Source of the DNA: Pigmentiphaga sp.
GTDB taxonomy: Bacteria; Pseudomonadota; Gammaproteobacteria; Burkholderiales; Burkholderiaceae_B
Direction: 5' to 3'
DNA length: 64,000 bases
Assembly (NCBI GenBank): GCA_023228945.1
Contig: JALOAI010000001.1
Coordinates: 336,566-400,565, forward strand
Part shown: piece by piece, positions 8,479 to 16,621 of the stretch
How positions within the stretch are numbered: the first letter of the stretch is position 1
How the letters are laid out: each line of letters begins with the position of its first letter
The notes under the pieces: model-generated
What the model was told of the DNA's origin: nothing
The model's database searches: none
What the model saw: the letters and a program-made list of their open reading frames with translations, nothing else
Program-made: the position numbers and the translations under genes

Positions 8479-8820
8479 TCACCGGCCCTCGCCGGCGCCA
8501 GCGGAGCGCTCCCGGGCCGCCGCTGTTTTTCGCGCCTTGTGGGCCGCTCGGCGGCGCCGCGATTCCATCGGGTTGAACGTGAGAGGCCGGTAGATTTCGA
8601 TACGATCGCCATCGCGCAGCACAAACGCGGCTGGCCGCAGCAGGCCGAAAACGCCTACCCCCTGTCCCCAGGGATCCACATCGGGAAAGGCCGCCGCAAA
8701 GCCGCTTGCCGTCACCGCGTCGGCCACCGTGGCCCCGTTGGCAAGCCGGCAGACCCGCTGCCAGACGGCCTCGGGCGTGGCATACGTCACGGTGACGCGC
8801 AGATCGGTCGGCTCAGCCAT
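8479..8820 (-). CDS. rnfH: RnfH family ubiquitin-like protein
   Basis: The 113-residue protein has a small beta-grasp fold of the RnfH/UPF0125 family: VTVTYATPEAVWQ, then ATVADAV, GVFGLLR and DGDRIEIYRPLTFNP, followed by a basic Arg/Ala-rich tail (MESRRRRAAHKARK) often seen in this family. ATG at 8820 lies inside the end of ratA (8-base overlap). The RatA-RnfH pairing is conserved in proteobacteria. The molecular role is not established; the name comes from rnf clusters in other bacteria, and no rnf genes are visible here. Confidence 0.9.
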   Translation of the reverse strand: MAEPTDLRVTVTYATPEAVWQRVCRLANGATVADAVTASGFAAAFPDVDPWGQGVGVFGLLRPAAFVLRDGDRIEIYRPLTFNPMESRRRRAAHKARKTAAARERSAGAGEGR

Positions 8821-9244
8821 AAACCTGATCGGCGCGCTGGGTAAAGGCGTCGATGAAACTGGTGGCGATACGATTGAAGACCGGGCCCACGACGCGTTCC
8901 AGCAAGCCATTGGAGAATGCGTAGTCCAGGGTGAATAACACCTTGCACGCGTCGTCGGCCAAAGGCTGGAACTCCCACAGTCCTTCCAGCGCCGAGAAGG
9001 GGCCGTCCACCAACTGCAGCCGGATGGAGTGCGGATGGTCGTGCGTATTGTGCGTGGTGAAAGTCTGGCGAACACCGGCAAAACTGATGGTGATCGAAGC
9101 CCGCATCCCCGACTCGGTGTGCTCGAGGATCCGGGCGCCACCGCACCAGGGCATGAACTGCGGATATTGATCGACCGCGGCCACCAGGTCGAACATTCGT
9201 GCCGCGGAATACGGCACCAGTACCGAACGTTTTACGGTATGCAT
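8813..9244 (-). CDS. ratA: RatA-type START/Coq10-like domain protein
   Basis: The 143-residue protein is a single polyketide-cyclase/START-like domain: start MHTVKRSVLVPYSAARMF, then DLVAAVDQYPQFMPWC and the C-terminal FIDAFTQRADQVYG. Family members were described as ribosome-associated toxins in E. coli and as Coq10-like ubiquinone-binding proteins elsewhere, so the function is disputed. It is divergent from smpB, and its end overlaps rnfH by 8 bases. This ratA-rnfH / smpB arrangement is common in proteobacteria. Confidence 0.92.
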   Translation of the reverse strand: MHTVKRSVLVPYSAARMFDLVAAVDQYPQFMPWCGGARILEHTESGMRASITISFAGVRQTFTTHNTHDHPHSIRLQLVDGPFSALEGLWEFQPLADDACKVLFTLDYAFSNGLLERVVGPVFNRIATSFIDAFTQRADQVYG

Positions 9245-9262
9245 ACAGCGGATAGGGTAAAG

Positions 9263-9284
9263 GGTAGAATCCTAGGATTTTACC
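9263..9284. promoter_or_regulatory. 22-bp near-perfect palindrome between ratA and smpB
   Basis: GGTAGAATCCTAGGATTTTACC is symmetric around CCTAGG apart from one mismatched pair. It sits in the 52-base divergent gap and overlaps TAGAAT, a plausible -10 box towards smpB. It may be a regulator site or only a symmetric promoter. Confidence 0.35.
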
Positions 9285-9296
9285 GGCTTGAATTTC

Positions 9297-9752
9297 ATGA
9301 GCATCATCGACAACCGCAAGGCCTTTCACGAATACTTCATCGAAGATCGCTTCGAGGCCGGTTTGGTTCTGCAAGGCTGGGAGGTCAAGTCGATTCGCGC
9401 GGGCCGGGCGCAACTGAAAGAAAGCCACATCATCGTGCGCAATGGCGAGCTCTGGCTGCTCGGCATGCACGTCAGCCCCCTGCCCACGGCGTCCACCCAC
9501 ATCCATCCCGATGCCACTCGTACGCGCAAGCTGCTGCTCAAGAAAGACGAAATCAGCAAGCTGATCGGCAAAGTCGAGCAACGCGGCTACACCATCGTGC
9601 CGATCAATCTGCACTATAAAGGTGGTCGCATCAAGCTCGATATCGCCCTGGCCCGGGGCAAGAAGCTGCACGACAAGCGCGACAGTGCCCGCGAGCGCGA
9701 TTGGCTACGCGAAAAAGACCGCATCATGAAGCACGACACGCGGCGCCGCTGA
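9297..9752 (+). CDS. smpB: SsrA-binding protein
   Basis: Binds tmRNA and carries it to stalled ribosomes for trans-translation. The 151-residue protein has the family pattern: MSIIDNRKAFHEYFIEDRFEAG, the strand GWEVKSIRAGRAQLKESHI, LHVSPL-like LGMHVSPL, and the basic C-terminal tail with KLHDKRDSARERDW that contacts the decoding centre. I chose ATG at 9297, which matches the family start; a TTG three codons upstream is less likely. The tmRNA gene itself is not in this window. Confidence 0.97.
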   Translation: MSIIDNRKAFHEYFIEDRFEAGLVLQGWEVKSIRAGRAQLKESHIIVRNGELWLLGMHVSPLPTASTHIHPDATRTRKLLLKKDEISKLIGKVEQRGYTIVPINLHYKGGRIKLDIALARGKKLHDKRDSARERDWLREKDRIMKHDTRRR

Positions 9753-9768
9753 ACCCGGAGGCCGCCTC

Positions 9769-10977
9769 ATGCCCTCGTTCCGCTACCAGGCCGCCGACGC
9801 CGCCGGTAAAACCGAAACCGGTTTGATCGACGCCGATAGCCCGCGCGGCGCCCGGGCGCAGTTGCGGGCCCGCGGCCTGCTGCCCTTGCAGGTGGAAGCC
9901 GTGGCCAGCCGCGGCCCTGGAGGTGGCGCGTGGTTCGCGCCCAGGCTCAACGACACCGAGCTGGCCTGGGCCACCCGCCAGTTGGCCAGCCTGCTGGCCG
10001 CCCGCCTCCCCCTCGATGCCGCCCTCGGCGCCACCGCCGACCAGGCCGAGCGCAAGCATGTGGCCGAAGTCCTGAGCGCGGTGCGCGCCGATGTGCGCGC
10101 CGGCCATCGGCTGGCCGACGCCCTGGCCACCCGGCCCCGCGATTTTCCCGATATTTACCGCGCGCTGGTGGCGGCCGGCGAGGAATCCGGCGACCTCGCC
10201 CATGTTATGGAAAAACTGGCCGACTACATCGAAGAGCGCAACGCCCTGCAGAGCAAGGTACTCACCGCCTTCATTTATCCGGCCATCGTCAGCCTGGTGT
10301 CGGTGGCCATCGTGATCTTTCTGCTGGGCTACGTGGTGCCGCAAGTGGTGAGCGCCTTCTCGCAGGCCCAGCAAGAGTTGCCGCTGCTCACGCGCATCAT
10401 GCTGGGCCTGAGCGGCTACGTGCGTGATTGGGGCTGGGCCACCCTGGCCGTGCTGGTCTTGCTGGGCTTGCTGTGGCGGATGATGCTGCGCAATCCGGCC
10501 ACCCGGCAAGCCTGGCATGCCCGCATCCTCAGGCTGCCCCTGGCCGGCCGGTTCTCGCTGGGCATGAACGCGGCACGGTTCGCGTCGACTCTGGCCATTC
10601 TCACCGGAAGCGGCGTGCCGCTGCTGCGTTCACTGGAAGCCGCCCGGCAAACGCTCTCGAACGACAAGCTGCGGGCCGACGTGGGCGATGCCACCTCGCG
10701 GGTTCGCGAGGGCAGCTCGCTCGCGCAGGCATTGCAGGTACAAAAAAGCTTTCCGCCGCTGCTCATCCATCTGGCCGCCAGCGGCGAGAAAACCGGCACC
10801 CTGCCGGAGTTGCTGGAGCGCGCCGCGCAAACGCTGTCGCGCGAACTCGAGCGTCGCGCCATGGCCCTCACGGCACTGCTCGAACCGGTGCTGATCCTGG
10901 TGATGGGAGGGTTCGTGCTGCTGATCGTGCTGGCCGTGCTGCTGCCCATCATCGAGATCAACCAACTGGTGCAGTAA
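9769..10977 (+). CDS. gspF: Type II secretion inner-membrane platform protein GspF
   Basis: A 402-residue polytopic protein that couples the GspE ATPase to pseudopilus assembly. It has two T2SSF domains in tandem, each with a long cytoplasmic part and membrane segments (about 165-190, 215-235 and 375-398), and the repeated signature RxGxSLAxAL-like RVREGSSLAQAL. GGAGG precedes the ATG. It lies 16 bases after smpB and opens the secretion cluster. In the related Burkholderia arrangement gspD and gspE precede gspF; here they are at the far end. Confidence 0.95.
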   Translation: MPSFRYQAADAAGKTETGLIDADSPRGARAQLRARGLLPLQVEAVASRGPGGGAWFAPRLNDTELAWATRQLASLLAARLPLDAALGATADQAERKHVAEVLSAVRADVRAGHRLADALATRPRDFPDIYRALVAAGEESGDLAHVMEKLADYIEERNALQSKVLTAFIYPAIVSLVSVAIVIFLLGYVVPQVVSAFSQAQQELPLLTRIMLGLSGYVRDWGWATLAVLVLLGLLWRMMLRNPATRQAWHARILRLPLAGRFSLGMNAARFASTLAILTGSGVPLLRSLEAARQTLSNDKLRADVGDATSRVREGSSLAQALQVQKSFPPLLIHLAASGEKTGTLPELLERAAQTLSRELERRAMALTALLEPVLILVMGGFVLLIVLAVLLPIIEINQLVQ

Positions 10978-11048
10978 GGGCGCGTCCCGGCCAGGTTTGC
11001 TCTGCCGGCACCGCGCCCTCGAATCCGTCGGCGGCCAGGCGCTCCGGC

Positions 11049-11513
11049 TCAGCGCGCCGGGGCCGAGGCCGACGGCACGGGCATGATGGCATCGAGGCGC
11101 GGCAGCGTGGGCAGCAGCAGTTCGGTTTCTTGGCCGCCCTGGCTTACCACCACCCCGGTGGGCAGCACCGACACCAAGGTCAGATCATGGGCGATGGGCT
11201 GCCCCACACCATAGGCCTGGGGGCGGCCGCCATCAACGGCCAGTATGGCGCTGCCATACTGGCCCGCGGCGATCAGCCCGCTAGGCACGATTTTGATCCG
11301 GCTTGCCGGGCCGCCGCCAAACCAGCCGGCCACCGGCGAAACATCGGTACCCCCGGTGCCTTCGGCCACCAGGGCCGGCGGCGCGGGCCGGGGAGCCGGA
11401 GCCAGCAGGATCGCGGCCCACACCCCGATGCCGGCCGCGGCGGCCACCATACCCAGGCCCTGCACGGCACGGCGCGCCGAAGCTTCCCAATCGAGGTTCC
11501 AGTTTCGTACCAT
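11049..11513 (-). CDS. gspC: Type II secretion protein GspC, short form, opposite strand
   Basis: A 154-residue protein with one N-terminal membrane segment (about 19-38), an Ala/Pro-rich linker and a periplasmic homology region (IKIVPSGLIAAGQYGSAILAV as one strand pair, then YGVGQPIAHDLTLVSVLPTGVVV and a GGQETELLL end). Family GspC uses this region to join the inner-membrane platform to the secretin GspD. No PDZ domain follows, so the protein is about half the length of GspC from enterobacteria. It is encoded against the rest of the cluster, between gspF and gspG, as in Burkholderia, so it must have its own promoter in the 86 bases before gspG. Confidence 0.85.
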   Translation of the reverse strand: MVRNWNLDWEASARRAVQGLGMVAAAAGIGVWAAILLAPAPRPAPPALVAEGTGGTDVSPVAGWFGGGPASRIKIVPSGLIAAGQYGSAILAVDGGRPQAYGVGQPIAHDLTLVSVLPTGVVVSQGGQETELLLPTLPRLDAIMPVPSASAPAR

Positions 11514-11599
11514 GTGATTGCCGCTGCAATTTCACGCGCGATTCGTCAAGACCCGCCATAATAACGGTCTTTGCTCAATGTTCCATACGGAGTGCCCCA

Positions 11600-12046
11600 G
11601 TGCCGCTTGCCGCCCGTCCCCCTCGCCATCGCCGTGCCCAGCAGGGTTTCACTCTGATCGAAATCATGGTCGTGGTCGTCATCATGGGAATCCTGGCCGC
11701 TCTGGTGGTGCCCCGCCTGCTCGACCGGCCCGATCAGGCCCGCGCCGTCGCCGCCCGCCAAGACATCGCCACCATCGTGCAGGCCCTCAAGCTCTATCGT
11801 CTCGATAACGGGCGCTATCCCACCACCGAGCAAGGGCTGTCGGCGCTTGTCACCAAACCCGCCAGCGGCCCGGTCTCGTCCAACTGGCGGCCCACGCTCG
11901 AGCGCCTGCCCAACGATCCCTGGGGCAACCCCTATCAGTACCTCAACCCCGGCGTTCATGGCGAGATCGATATTTTCTCGCTGGGCGCCGACGCGACGCC
12001 CGGGGGTGAAAACGCCGACGCCGACATCGGCTCATGGGCGCAGTAA
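11600..12046 (+). CDS. gspG: Major pseudopilin GspG
   Basis: A 148-residue type II secretion pseudopilin that forms the piston-like filament. The prepilin leader ends RAQQG(16)-FTLIE with the conserved Glu21 (mature position 5), then a hydrophobic helix. The calcium-site region and the signature DPWGNPYQYLNPG follow, with SLGADATPGGENADADIG at the end. I chose GTG at 11600 because it gives a normal 16-residue leader and has GGAG eight bases upstream; no ATG fits. It overlaps gspH by 13 bases. The prepilin peptidase needed for processing is not in this window. Confidence 0.95.
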   Translation: MPLAARPPRHRRAQQGFTLIEIMVVVVIMGILAALVVPRLLDRPDQARAVAARQDIATIVQALKLYRLDNGRYPTTEQGLSALVTKPASGPVSSNWRPTLERLPNDPWGNPYQYLNPGVHGEIDIFSLGADATPGGENADADIGSWAQ

Positions 12047-12543
12047 GGCGGCGGGCCGCTCCCTCAGCCCTCCCCGGAGGCTTCACCCTCATCGAACTGA
12101 TGGTGGTGATCGTGATCATCGGCATCATGGCCACCGCCGTCAGCCTCACCGCCTTTCCGGCCCGTCGCGATCTGCAAGCCGACGCCCAGCGGTTGGCCCA
12201 TTTGTTCTCCCTGGCGCAAACCGAGGTGCGCATGGATGGCCGGCCCATCGTCTGGCGCGCCTCGCGCGACGGCTACCGCTTCGAGCGCCAGCAGCGCGAG
12301 TTCCGGCCCGGCGAGCCCTTGCCCACCACCGTTGCCAACGCCCCTCTCGACGTCTTCGCCCACGACGACCGCCTGCGACCCCGCGCCTGGGCTTCGCCGC
12401 CGGTGGCGGTGCGCGTCGAGCCCGCCGAAGCGGTGGTGTTTACCCACGAATGGATCTTGCCGCCCCTGCGCATCACGCTGTCGGGCGATCAGGGGCAGGT
12501 ACGCATTCTGCGCGACGCCAACGGCCGGTATGTCGTCGAATGA
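12034..12543 (+). CDS. gspH: Minor pseudopilin GspH
   Basis: The 169-residue protein has the prepilin cleavage site PGG(16)-FTLIELM with Glu at mature position 5, a hydrophobic helix rich in Val/Ile, then a compact C-terminal beta domain (family T2SSH) with RRDLQADAQRLAHLFSLAQ. It is part of the minor pseudopilin tip complex H-I-J-K. ATG lies inside the end of gspG, and the stop overlaps the gspI ATG by four bases, pointing to translational coupling through the operon. Confidence 0.92.
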   Translation: MGAVRRRAAPSALPGGFTLIELMVVIVIIGIMATAVSLTAFPARRDLQADAQRLAHLFSLAQTEVRMDGRPIVWRASRDGYRFERQQREFRPGEPLPTTVANAPLDVFAHDDRLRPRAWASPPVAVRVEPAEAVVFTHEWILPPLRITLSGDQGQVRILRDANGRYVVE

Positions 12544-13019
12544 CTTCACCTCAAATGCCATCGCACCCTAAGGATCCTCTGCACCATTCCGCCGAGCCGA
12601 TCGCGCCCGATGGCGGGAGGCGGCGGCCGGCGTGGATTGTGCAGAGGATCCCTAAGGACGATGCGGGCTTTACCCTGATCGAAGTGCTGGTGGCCTTGGC
12701 CATCGTGGCGGTGGCGCTGGGCGCCGCGATCCGCGCCACGGGCGTGATCGCCGGCAACGACGAAAACTTGCGGCAGCGGGCGCTGGCGACGGTGGCCGCC
12801 GAGAATCGCCTGGCCGAGCTGCGGCTGACACGGGAGTTTCCCGCCATCGGCCGCACGACGCTTCCCTGCCCCATGGGCCGGCAGGCGCTGCAATGCAGTC
12901 AAACGGTGGAAGCGTCCGTCAATGCCAACATGCGTCTGGTCACGATCCGCGTCCATACCGCGGCCGACCGCGGCCAAACCTTGGCAACGCTGGGTGGTCT
13001 GGTGGAGCGGGGCCGATGA
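12540..13019 (+). CDS. gspI: Minor pseudopilin GspI with an unusually long leader
   Basis: A 159-residue protein with cleavage site DDAG(43)-FTLIEVLVALAIV and a short globular domain (AENRLAELRL, TTLPCPMGRQALQC with a Cys pair). ATG at 12540 overlaps the gspH stop (ATGA). The leader is 43 residues, far longer than the usual 6-20, because a stretch flanked by a 13-bp inverted repeat (12572-12651) lies in frame within it. A GTG at 12639 would give a 10-residue leader but lacks a well-placed Shine-Dalgarno. GspI nucleates the tip complex with J and K. Confidence 0.9.
   Translation: MTSPQMPSHPKDPLHHSAEPIAPDGGRRRPAWIVQRIPKDDAGFTLIEVLVALAIVAVALGAAIRATGVIAGNDENLRQRALATVAAENRLAELRLTREFPAIGRTTLPCPMGRQALQCSQTVEASVNANMRLVTIRVHTAADRGQTLATLGGLVERGR
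12572..12651. repeat. 13-bp inverted repeat bounding 54 bases inside the gspI leader
   Basis: GGATCCTCTGCAC at 12572-12584 is perfectly inverted at 12639-12651, and CCTAAGG occurs just outside both arms (12568-12574 and 12651-12657). The unit lies in frame at the start of gspI, and the enclosed sequence is Arg/Pro/Gly-rich when translated. It looks like a small insertion or an RNA hairpin in the coding sequence. Confidence 0.55.
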
Positions 13020-13777
13020 CACCCCGCCTCGCTCCAGGCCGGGATCGCCAGGCGGAGCACCCGCCGCGCGGGATGGTCAAGCCTGGCGCCCTCGGGGCCG
13101 AACCCGGCGCGGCCGGGCCGACGCCGCCGACCAGGCATGTTCCGCGCGGCACCGGCTTCACCCTGATCGAGTTGCTGGTGGCCATCACGCTCATGGCCAT
13201 CGTCAGCATCATGTCGTGGCGAGGCCTGGAAAGCATCACGGGGTTGCGCGAACACCTTCAGCATCGCGCCGACCAGACCGATGCCCTGTTGCGCCTGCTG
13301 GGGCAACTGGAGCGCGACCTCGTCCAGCATGCGCCCGATATGGTCCTGGCACCGGCCCTACTGCCGGTTCTGCCCCCGGGCCAGGCGGCCCCGCCGCGCC
13401 CCCTGCCCTTGTCGATCGAAGTCGATGCGCCGGAGCGCGGCGGACGCGGCGTGCAACTCGAAATCGTGCGGGCCGGCCCCTCTCAACCCGGTAGCTGGCA
13501 GCGGGTGGTCTGGTGGTTGGAAGGTGGCCGGCTGCTGCGCAGCGCGGGCGCGCCCAGCACCGTCTATCCGCTGCCCCCCGTCGAGCCCGAGGCCGCCGCC
13601 GTCGTCCTGGACGCCGTGCGGGAGTTCACGATCCAGGGCTGGGTGGAAGGCAACGGCTGGTTGCCGCTGCCGCGGCCCGCCGACGCCACGACGCCGGTCA
13701 CGGGGATGCAAGTGGTGATCACCCGCGACGGCGGCGACCAGAACGAAGTCTATCGACGTGTCATTGCTTTCCCATGA
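13016..13777 (+). CDS. gspJ: Minor pseudopilin GspJ
   Basis: The 253-residue protein has cleavage site PRGTG(47)-FTLIELLVAITLMAIV, then a GspJ domain with SWRGLESI, DALLRLLGQLERDL, VVWWLEGGRLLR and YRRVIAFP at the end. The 47-residue leader is longer than usual and rich in Pro/Gly/Arg, as in GspI next door. ATG overlaps the gspI stop by four bases (ATGA), and its own stop overlaps the gspK ATG. It is part of the tip complex of the pseudopilus. Confidence 0.93.
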   Translation: MTPRLAPGRDRQAEHPPRGMVKPGALGAEPGAAGPTPPTRHVPRGTGFTLIELLVAITLMAIVSIMSWRGLESITGLREHLQHRADQTDALLRLLGQLERDLVQHAPDMVLAPALLPVLPPGQAAPPRPLPLSIEVDAPERGGRGVQLEIVRAGPSQPGSWQRVVWWLEGGRLLRSAGAPSTVYPLPPVEPEAAAVVLDAVREFTIQGWVEGNGWLPLPRPADATTPVTGMQVVITRDGGDQNEVYRRVIAFP

Positions 13778-14718
13778 GACGGCGCCGCTCCTCCCCCGCT
13801 TCGCGCCGCGCCGCCGCCAAGGGCATGGCCGTGATCGGCGCCCTGCTGATCGTGCTCGTGGCCACGGTGCTGGTCACCGGGCTTTTGCAGCGCCAGGATA
13901 TCGACGTGCGCGCCGCCGAGAACCGCTATTTGCAAGCGCAGGGCCAATGGCTGCTGCGCGGCGGCATGGATTGGGCGTCGATGGTGCTGCGGTTCGACGG
14001 ACGCCGCTACAACACCACCGAACCCGGCCAGCTGTGGTCCATTCCGGTCGAAGATACCCGCGTCAGCCAGTCCGATACGGGCCGCGTCGCGGTGTTCTCG
14101 GGGCGCATCGAAGACGAACAGGGCAAATTCAACTTGCGCAATCTGGCCGAAGGCGGCGTGCTGCAGCCCGCCGCGTACGAAGGATTGCAACGTCTTCTAC
14201 CGCAGCTCGGCCTGCCGCCGGGGCTGGCGCAGGTTCTGGCACAGCGCATAGCCATCGCGCAGCCCCTGCTTTCCGCCGACGGTACGGTCATCCGGCCGCC
14301 TCAGGCGCCCATGCCGCAGCTCATCGACGACCTGCTCGCTCTGGAAGCGGTAACCCCCGAGGTTTTGGAAGCCTTGCGTCCGTATCTCACGGTACTGCCC
14401 GAAGCCACCGCGCTCAACGCCAACACCGCGAGCGCCGAGACGCTGGTGGCCGCCGTTCCCGGCCTATCGCTGGGCCATGCGCGCTCGCTCGTGGCGCAGC
14501 GCGACCGCGGCGTCTGGTTTCGCGATACGTCGGATTTCCTCAATCGCCTCGCCAGTCCGGACCTCAACATCGATGCCAGTACCATCGTGGTCAATAGCCA
14601 CTGGTTTCTGGTAAAAGGCGCAGTGACCTTGGACCACGCCGTGGTCGCGACCCGCGCCCTGCTCCAGCGTAGCAACCGCGATACTATCCAGCCAGTCTGG
14701 ATCCGGGAATTTCATTGA
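13774..14718 (+). CDS. gspK: Minor pseudopilin GspK (tip protein)
   Basis: The 314-residue protein caps the pseudopilus. It has leader AAAKG(17)-MAVIGALLIVLVATVLV; mature position 5 is not Glu, which is normal for GspK. The signature GRIEDEQGKFNLRNL and the helix-hairpin region ALNANTASAETLVAAVPGLS are clear. ATG at 13774 overlaps the gspJ stop by four bases, and its TGA overlaps the gspL TTG start. The larger globular domain is expected for GspK, which is too bulky for the filament body. Confidence 0.94.
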   Translation: MRRRRSSPASRRAAAKGMAVIGALLIVLVATVLVTGLLQRQDIDVRAAENRYLQAQGQWLLRGGMDWASMVLRFDGRRYNTTEPGQLWSIPVEDTRVSQSDTGRVAVFSGRIEDEQGKFNLRNLAEGGVLQPAAYEGLQRLLPQLGLPPGLAQVLAQRIAIAQPLLSADGTVIRPPQAPMPQLIDDLLALEAVTPEVLEALRPYLTVLPEATALNANTASAETLVAAVPGLSLGHARSLVAQRDRGVWFRDTSDFLNRLASPDLNIDASTIVVNSHWFLVKGAVTLDHAVVATRALLQRSNRDTIQPVWIREFH

Positions 14719-16049
14719 AAACCACGTTGCGCCTGATGTTGCCCCGGTTGGCGGAGCTACAGCCAGAAACCGAAGCCGATTTCGCCCTGCTCGAAGGGCA
14801 ACGCGTCGTCCGCCAAGGACGCCTGGCGCTGGCCGCGATCGCCGCGGCCGTGCCGGCCAGCGACATCATGGCCATCCTCCATCCGGCCGACGCCGTTCTT
14901 GCCGAGGTGGCCCTGCCGCCGTTGCCATCGCACCAGCTCGACGCGGCGGTGGCCAATGCCATCGAACCGTTGGTACTGGGCGACGTCGATACGCTGGCCG
15001 TGGCGTGCGGGCCGCGCGCCGCCGATGGCCGCGCCGTCGTGGCCTGGGCGGATCGCGCCTGGCTGTCGCGCGGCTGGAACCTGCTGGCCGAGGTCGGCCT
15101 GCCGGCACGGCACCTCGTCCCCGCCGCCCTGAGCCTGCCGCGGCCGGAGCGCGGTATCGTGCTGGCCTGGCGGGATCATTACCTGCTGGCCCGCGATGCC
15201 ATGGGCCGCGGTGCGGTGCTGGCCCTCGACCCTCTCGCCGACGATACCGTGGCCGATCCGGCGGCTGCCATTTGGCTGGAGTCGCTGGTGGCAACGACCG
15301 ATGGCTATGCGCTGCTGCCGCCCGTGCCCACCTGGCTGGCGCGTTGGCGGCCCACCACCCCGGATCACGCTTCATCCGCTTCAGCTCCGGAGCGCACACC
15401 GGATCTCGACCCGTCGAGCCGGTGGCTGGGCCAGCTACCGGCGTGGTCGCTGGCCGTGCCGGCGCTGCGCCCCCGCCGCCTGCAGGCCTCGCCCTGGCGC
15501 CGCCCGCTGGCGTGGCTGGGAGGCGCGGCGGCGATCTGGCTGCTCGGCCTGAACGTCTACGCCTGGCAATTGCAGGACGAAGCCCAGGCCATCGAACGCC
15601 GCATGGCGGCGCAAGTGCGCGACGTGTTCCCGCAATTGCCGGTCATTCTCGATCCCCTGCGCCAGGCCATCCAGCAGCGCGACACCCTGCGCGCGGCGGG
15701 AGGCCAGACCGATCCGCAGGATTTCCTGCCGCTGGCCCTGACCACCGCCCAATTGCTGCCGCCCGGGGCGCAGGCCATCCAGGCCATCGAATACCAAGAC
15801 GGCGCCCTCCAGCTGCGCTTTGCCGCCACCGCCGATAGCGTCAACCGCAATGCCCTGAGCCCCGACGTCATGTCGCGGGCCCAACAGCTGGGCCTGCAGG
15901 TCGACGAGGTCGACGGGGCCTGGGAAATCCGGCCTCGCGATCCCACCGGAGCCCTCACGGCGGGCGGCCGCGACGGCGGTGGCCTGTCGATCACGCCCGG
16001 CGCGCAAACGACGCGCGATCTCAATCGTATTTCCGGAGCCTCGCGTTGA
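14715..16049 (+). CDS. gspL: Type II secretion protein GspL
   Basis: A 444-residue bitopic inner-membrane protein that recruits the GspE ATPase. The N-terminal two thirds are the cytoplasmic actin-like domain (RLAELQPETEADFALLEG at the start, DAVLAEVALPPLPSHQLDAAV near residue 60), a single membrane segment lies near 265-285 (WLGGAAAIWLLGLNVYAW), and a ferredoxin-like periplasmic domain follows. The start is TTG at 14715, overlapping the gspK stop; no ATG fits the family start better. It overlaps gspM by four bases. Confidence 0.9.
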   Translation: MKTTLRLMLPRLAELQPETEADFALLEGQRVVRQGRLALAAIAAAVPASDIMAILHPADAVLAEVALPPLPSHQLDAAVANAIEPLVLGDVDTLAVACGPRAADGRAVVAWADRAWLSRGWNLLAEVGLPARHLVPAALSLPRPERGIVLAWRDHYLLARDAMGRGAVLALDPLADDTVADPAAAIWLESLVATTDGYALLPPVPTWLARWRPTTPDHASSASAPERTPDLDPSSRWLGQLPAWSLAVPALRPRRLQASPWRRPLAWLGGAAAIWLLGLNVYAWQLQDEAQAIERRMAAQVRDVFPQLPVILDPLRQAIQQRDTLRAAGGQTDPQDFLPLALTTAQLLPPGAQAIQAIEYQDGALQLRFAATADSVNRNALSPDVMSRAQQLGLQVDEVDGAWEIRPRDPTGALTAGGRDGGGLSITPGAQTTRDLNRISGASR

Positions 16050-16621
16050 AGTTGTCCCGACCGTTCGTTCTACCCGCCGCTCCCTCCTGGTGGCTCGGCC
16101 TGCGCCGCCAATGGGATCGATCCTGGCAGCGGCTGGCACCACGCGAGCGGCGTCTCGTCATCTTGGCCGCCGCCGTGGCGGGCCTGGCCCTGGTGTGGTT
16201 GATGTTGTTCGAACCGGCGTGGCAAGCGGTGAACCGCTGGCGCTCCGCGCTGCCTCAGTTGAGCGCTCAGGCCGCCCAGCTCGACGCGGTACTGCGCGAA
16301 ACGCGCGAGCTGCAACGGCAGGCGGGCCGGGGCCAGGCCGATGCCAGCGGCATGGCGGGCGCCCTGGAAGAGAGCCTGCTGCGCGCTGGGCTGGCCGACG
16401 TGGCGACACTATCACAGCCCGCCGCCGACCGCTGGTCGGTGGCGCTGGAGCAGGCTCCGGTACTCCCCACGCTCGAATGGTTGCAGGCGCTCCCCTTCGA
16501 ATTGCGGCTGCAGGCGGAGGGAGTGTCGCTGCAGCGCTCCGCCGACGCGGATGGCCGCGTGCTCGCCGGCCGGCTATCGGGCGAAATCCAGCTGCGCCTG
16601 CCCGCGGGAGCCGCGCCATGA
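16046..16621 (+). CDS. gspM: Type II secretion protein GspM
   Basis: A 191-residue bitopic protein with a short basic cytoplasmic end, APRERRLVILAAAVAGLALVW as the membrane entry (about residues 31-52) and a periplasmic ferredoxin-like domain preceded by a coiled region (LSAQAAQLDAVLRETRELQRQ). GspM pairs with GspL in the platform. The start is TTG at 16046 inside the gspL end; its stop overlaps the gspN ATG. The call rests on position and architecture, since GspM sequences diverge quickly. Confidence 0.88.
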   Translation: MKLSRPFVLPAAPSWWLGLRRQWDRSWQRLAPRERRLVILAAAVAGLALVWLMLFEPAWQAVNRWRSALPQLSAQAAQLDAVLRETRELQRQAGRGQADASGMAGALEESLLRAGLADVATLSQPAADRWSVALEQAPVLPTLEWLQALPFELRLQAEGVSLQRSADADGRVLAGRLSGEIQLRLPAGAAP

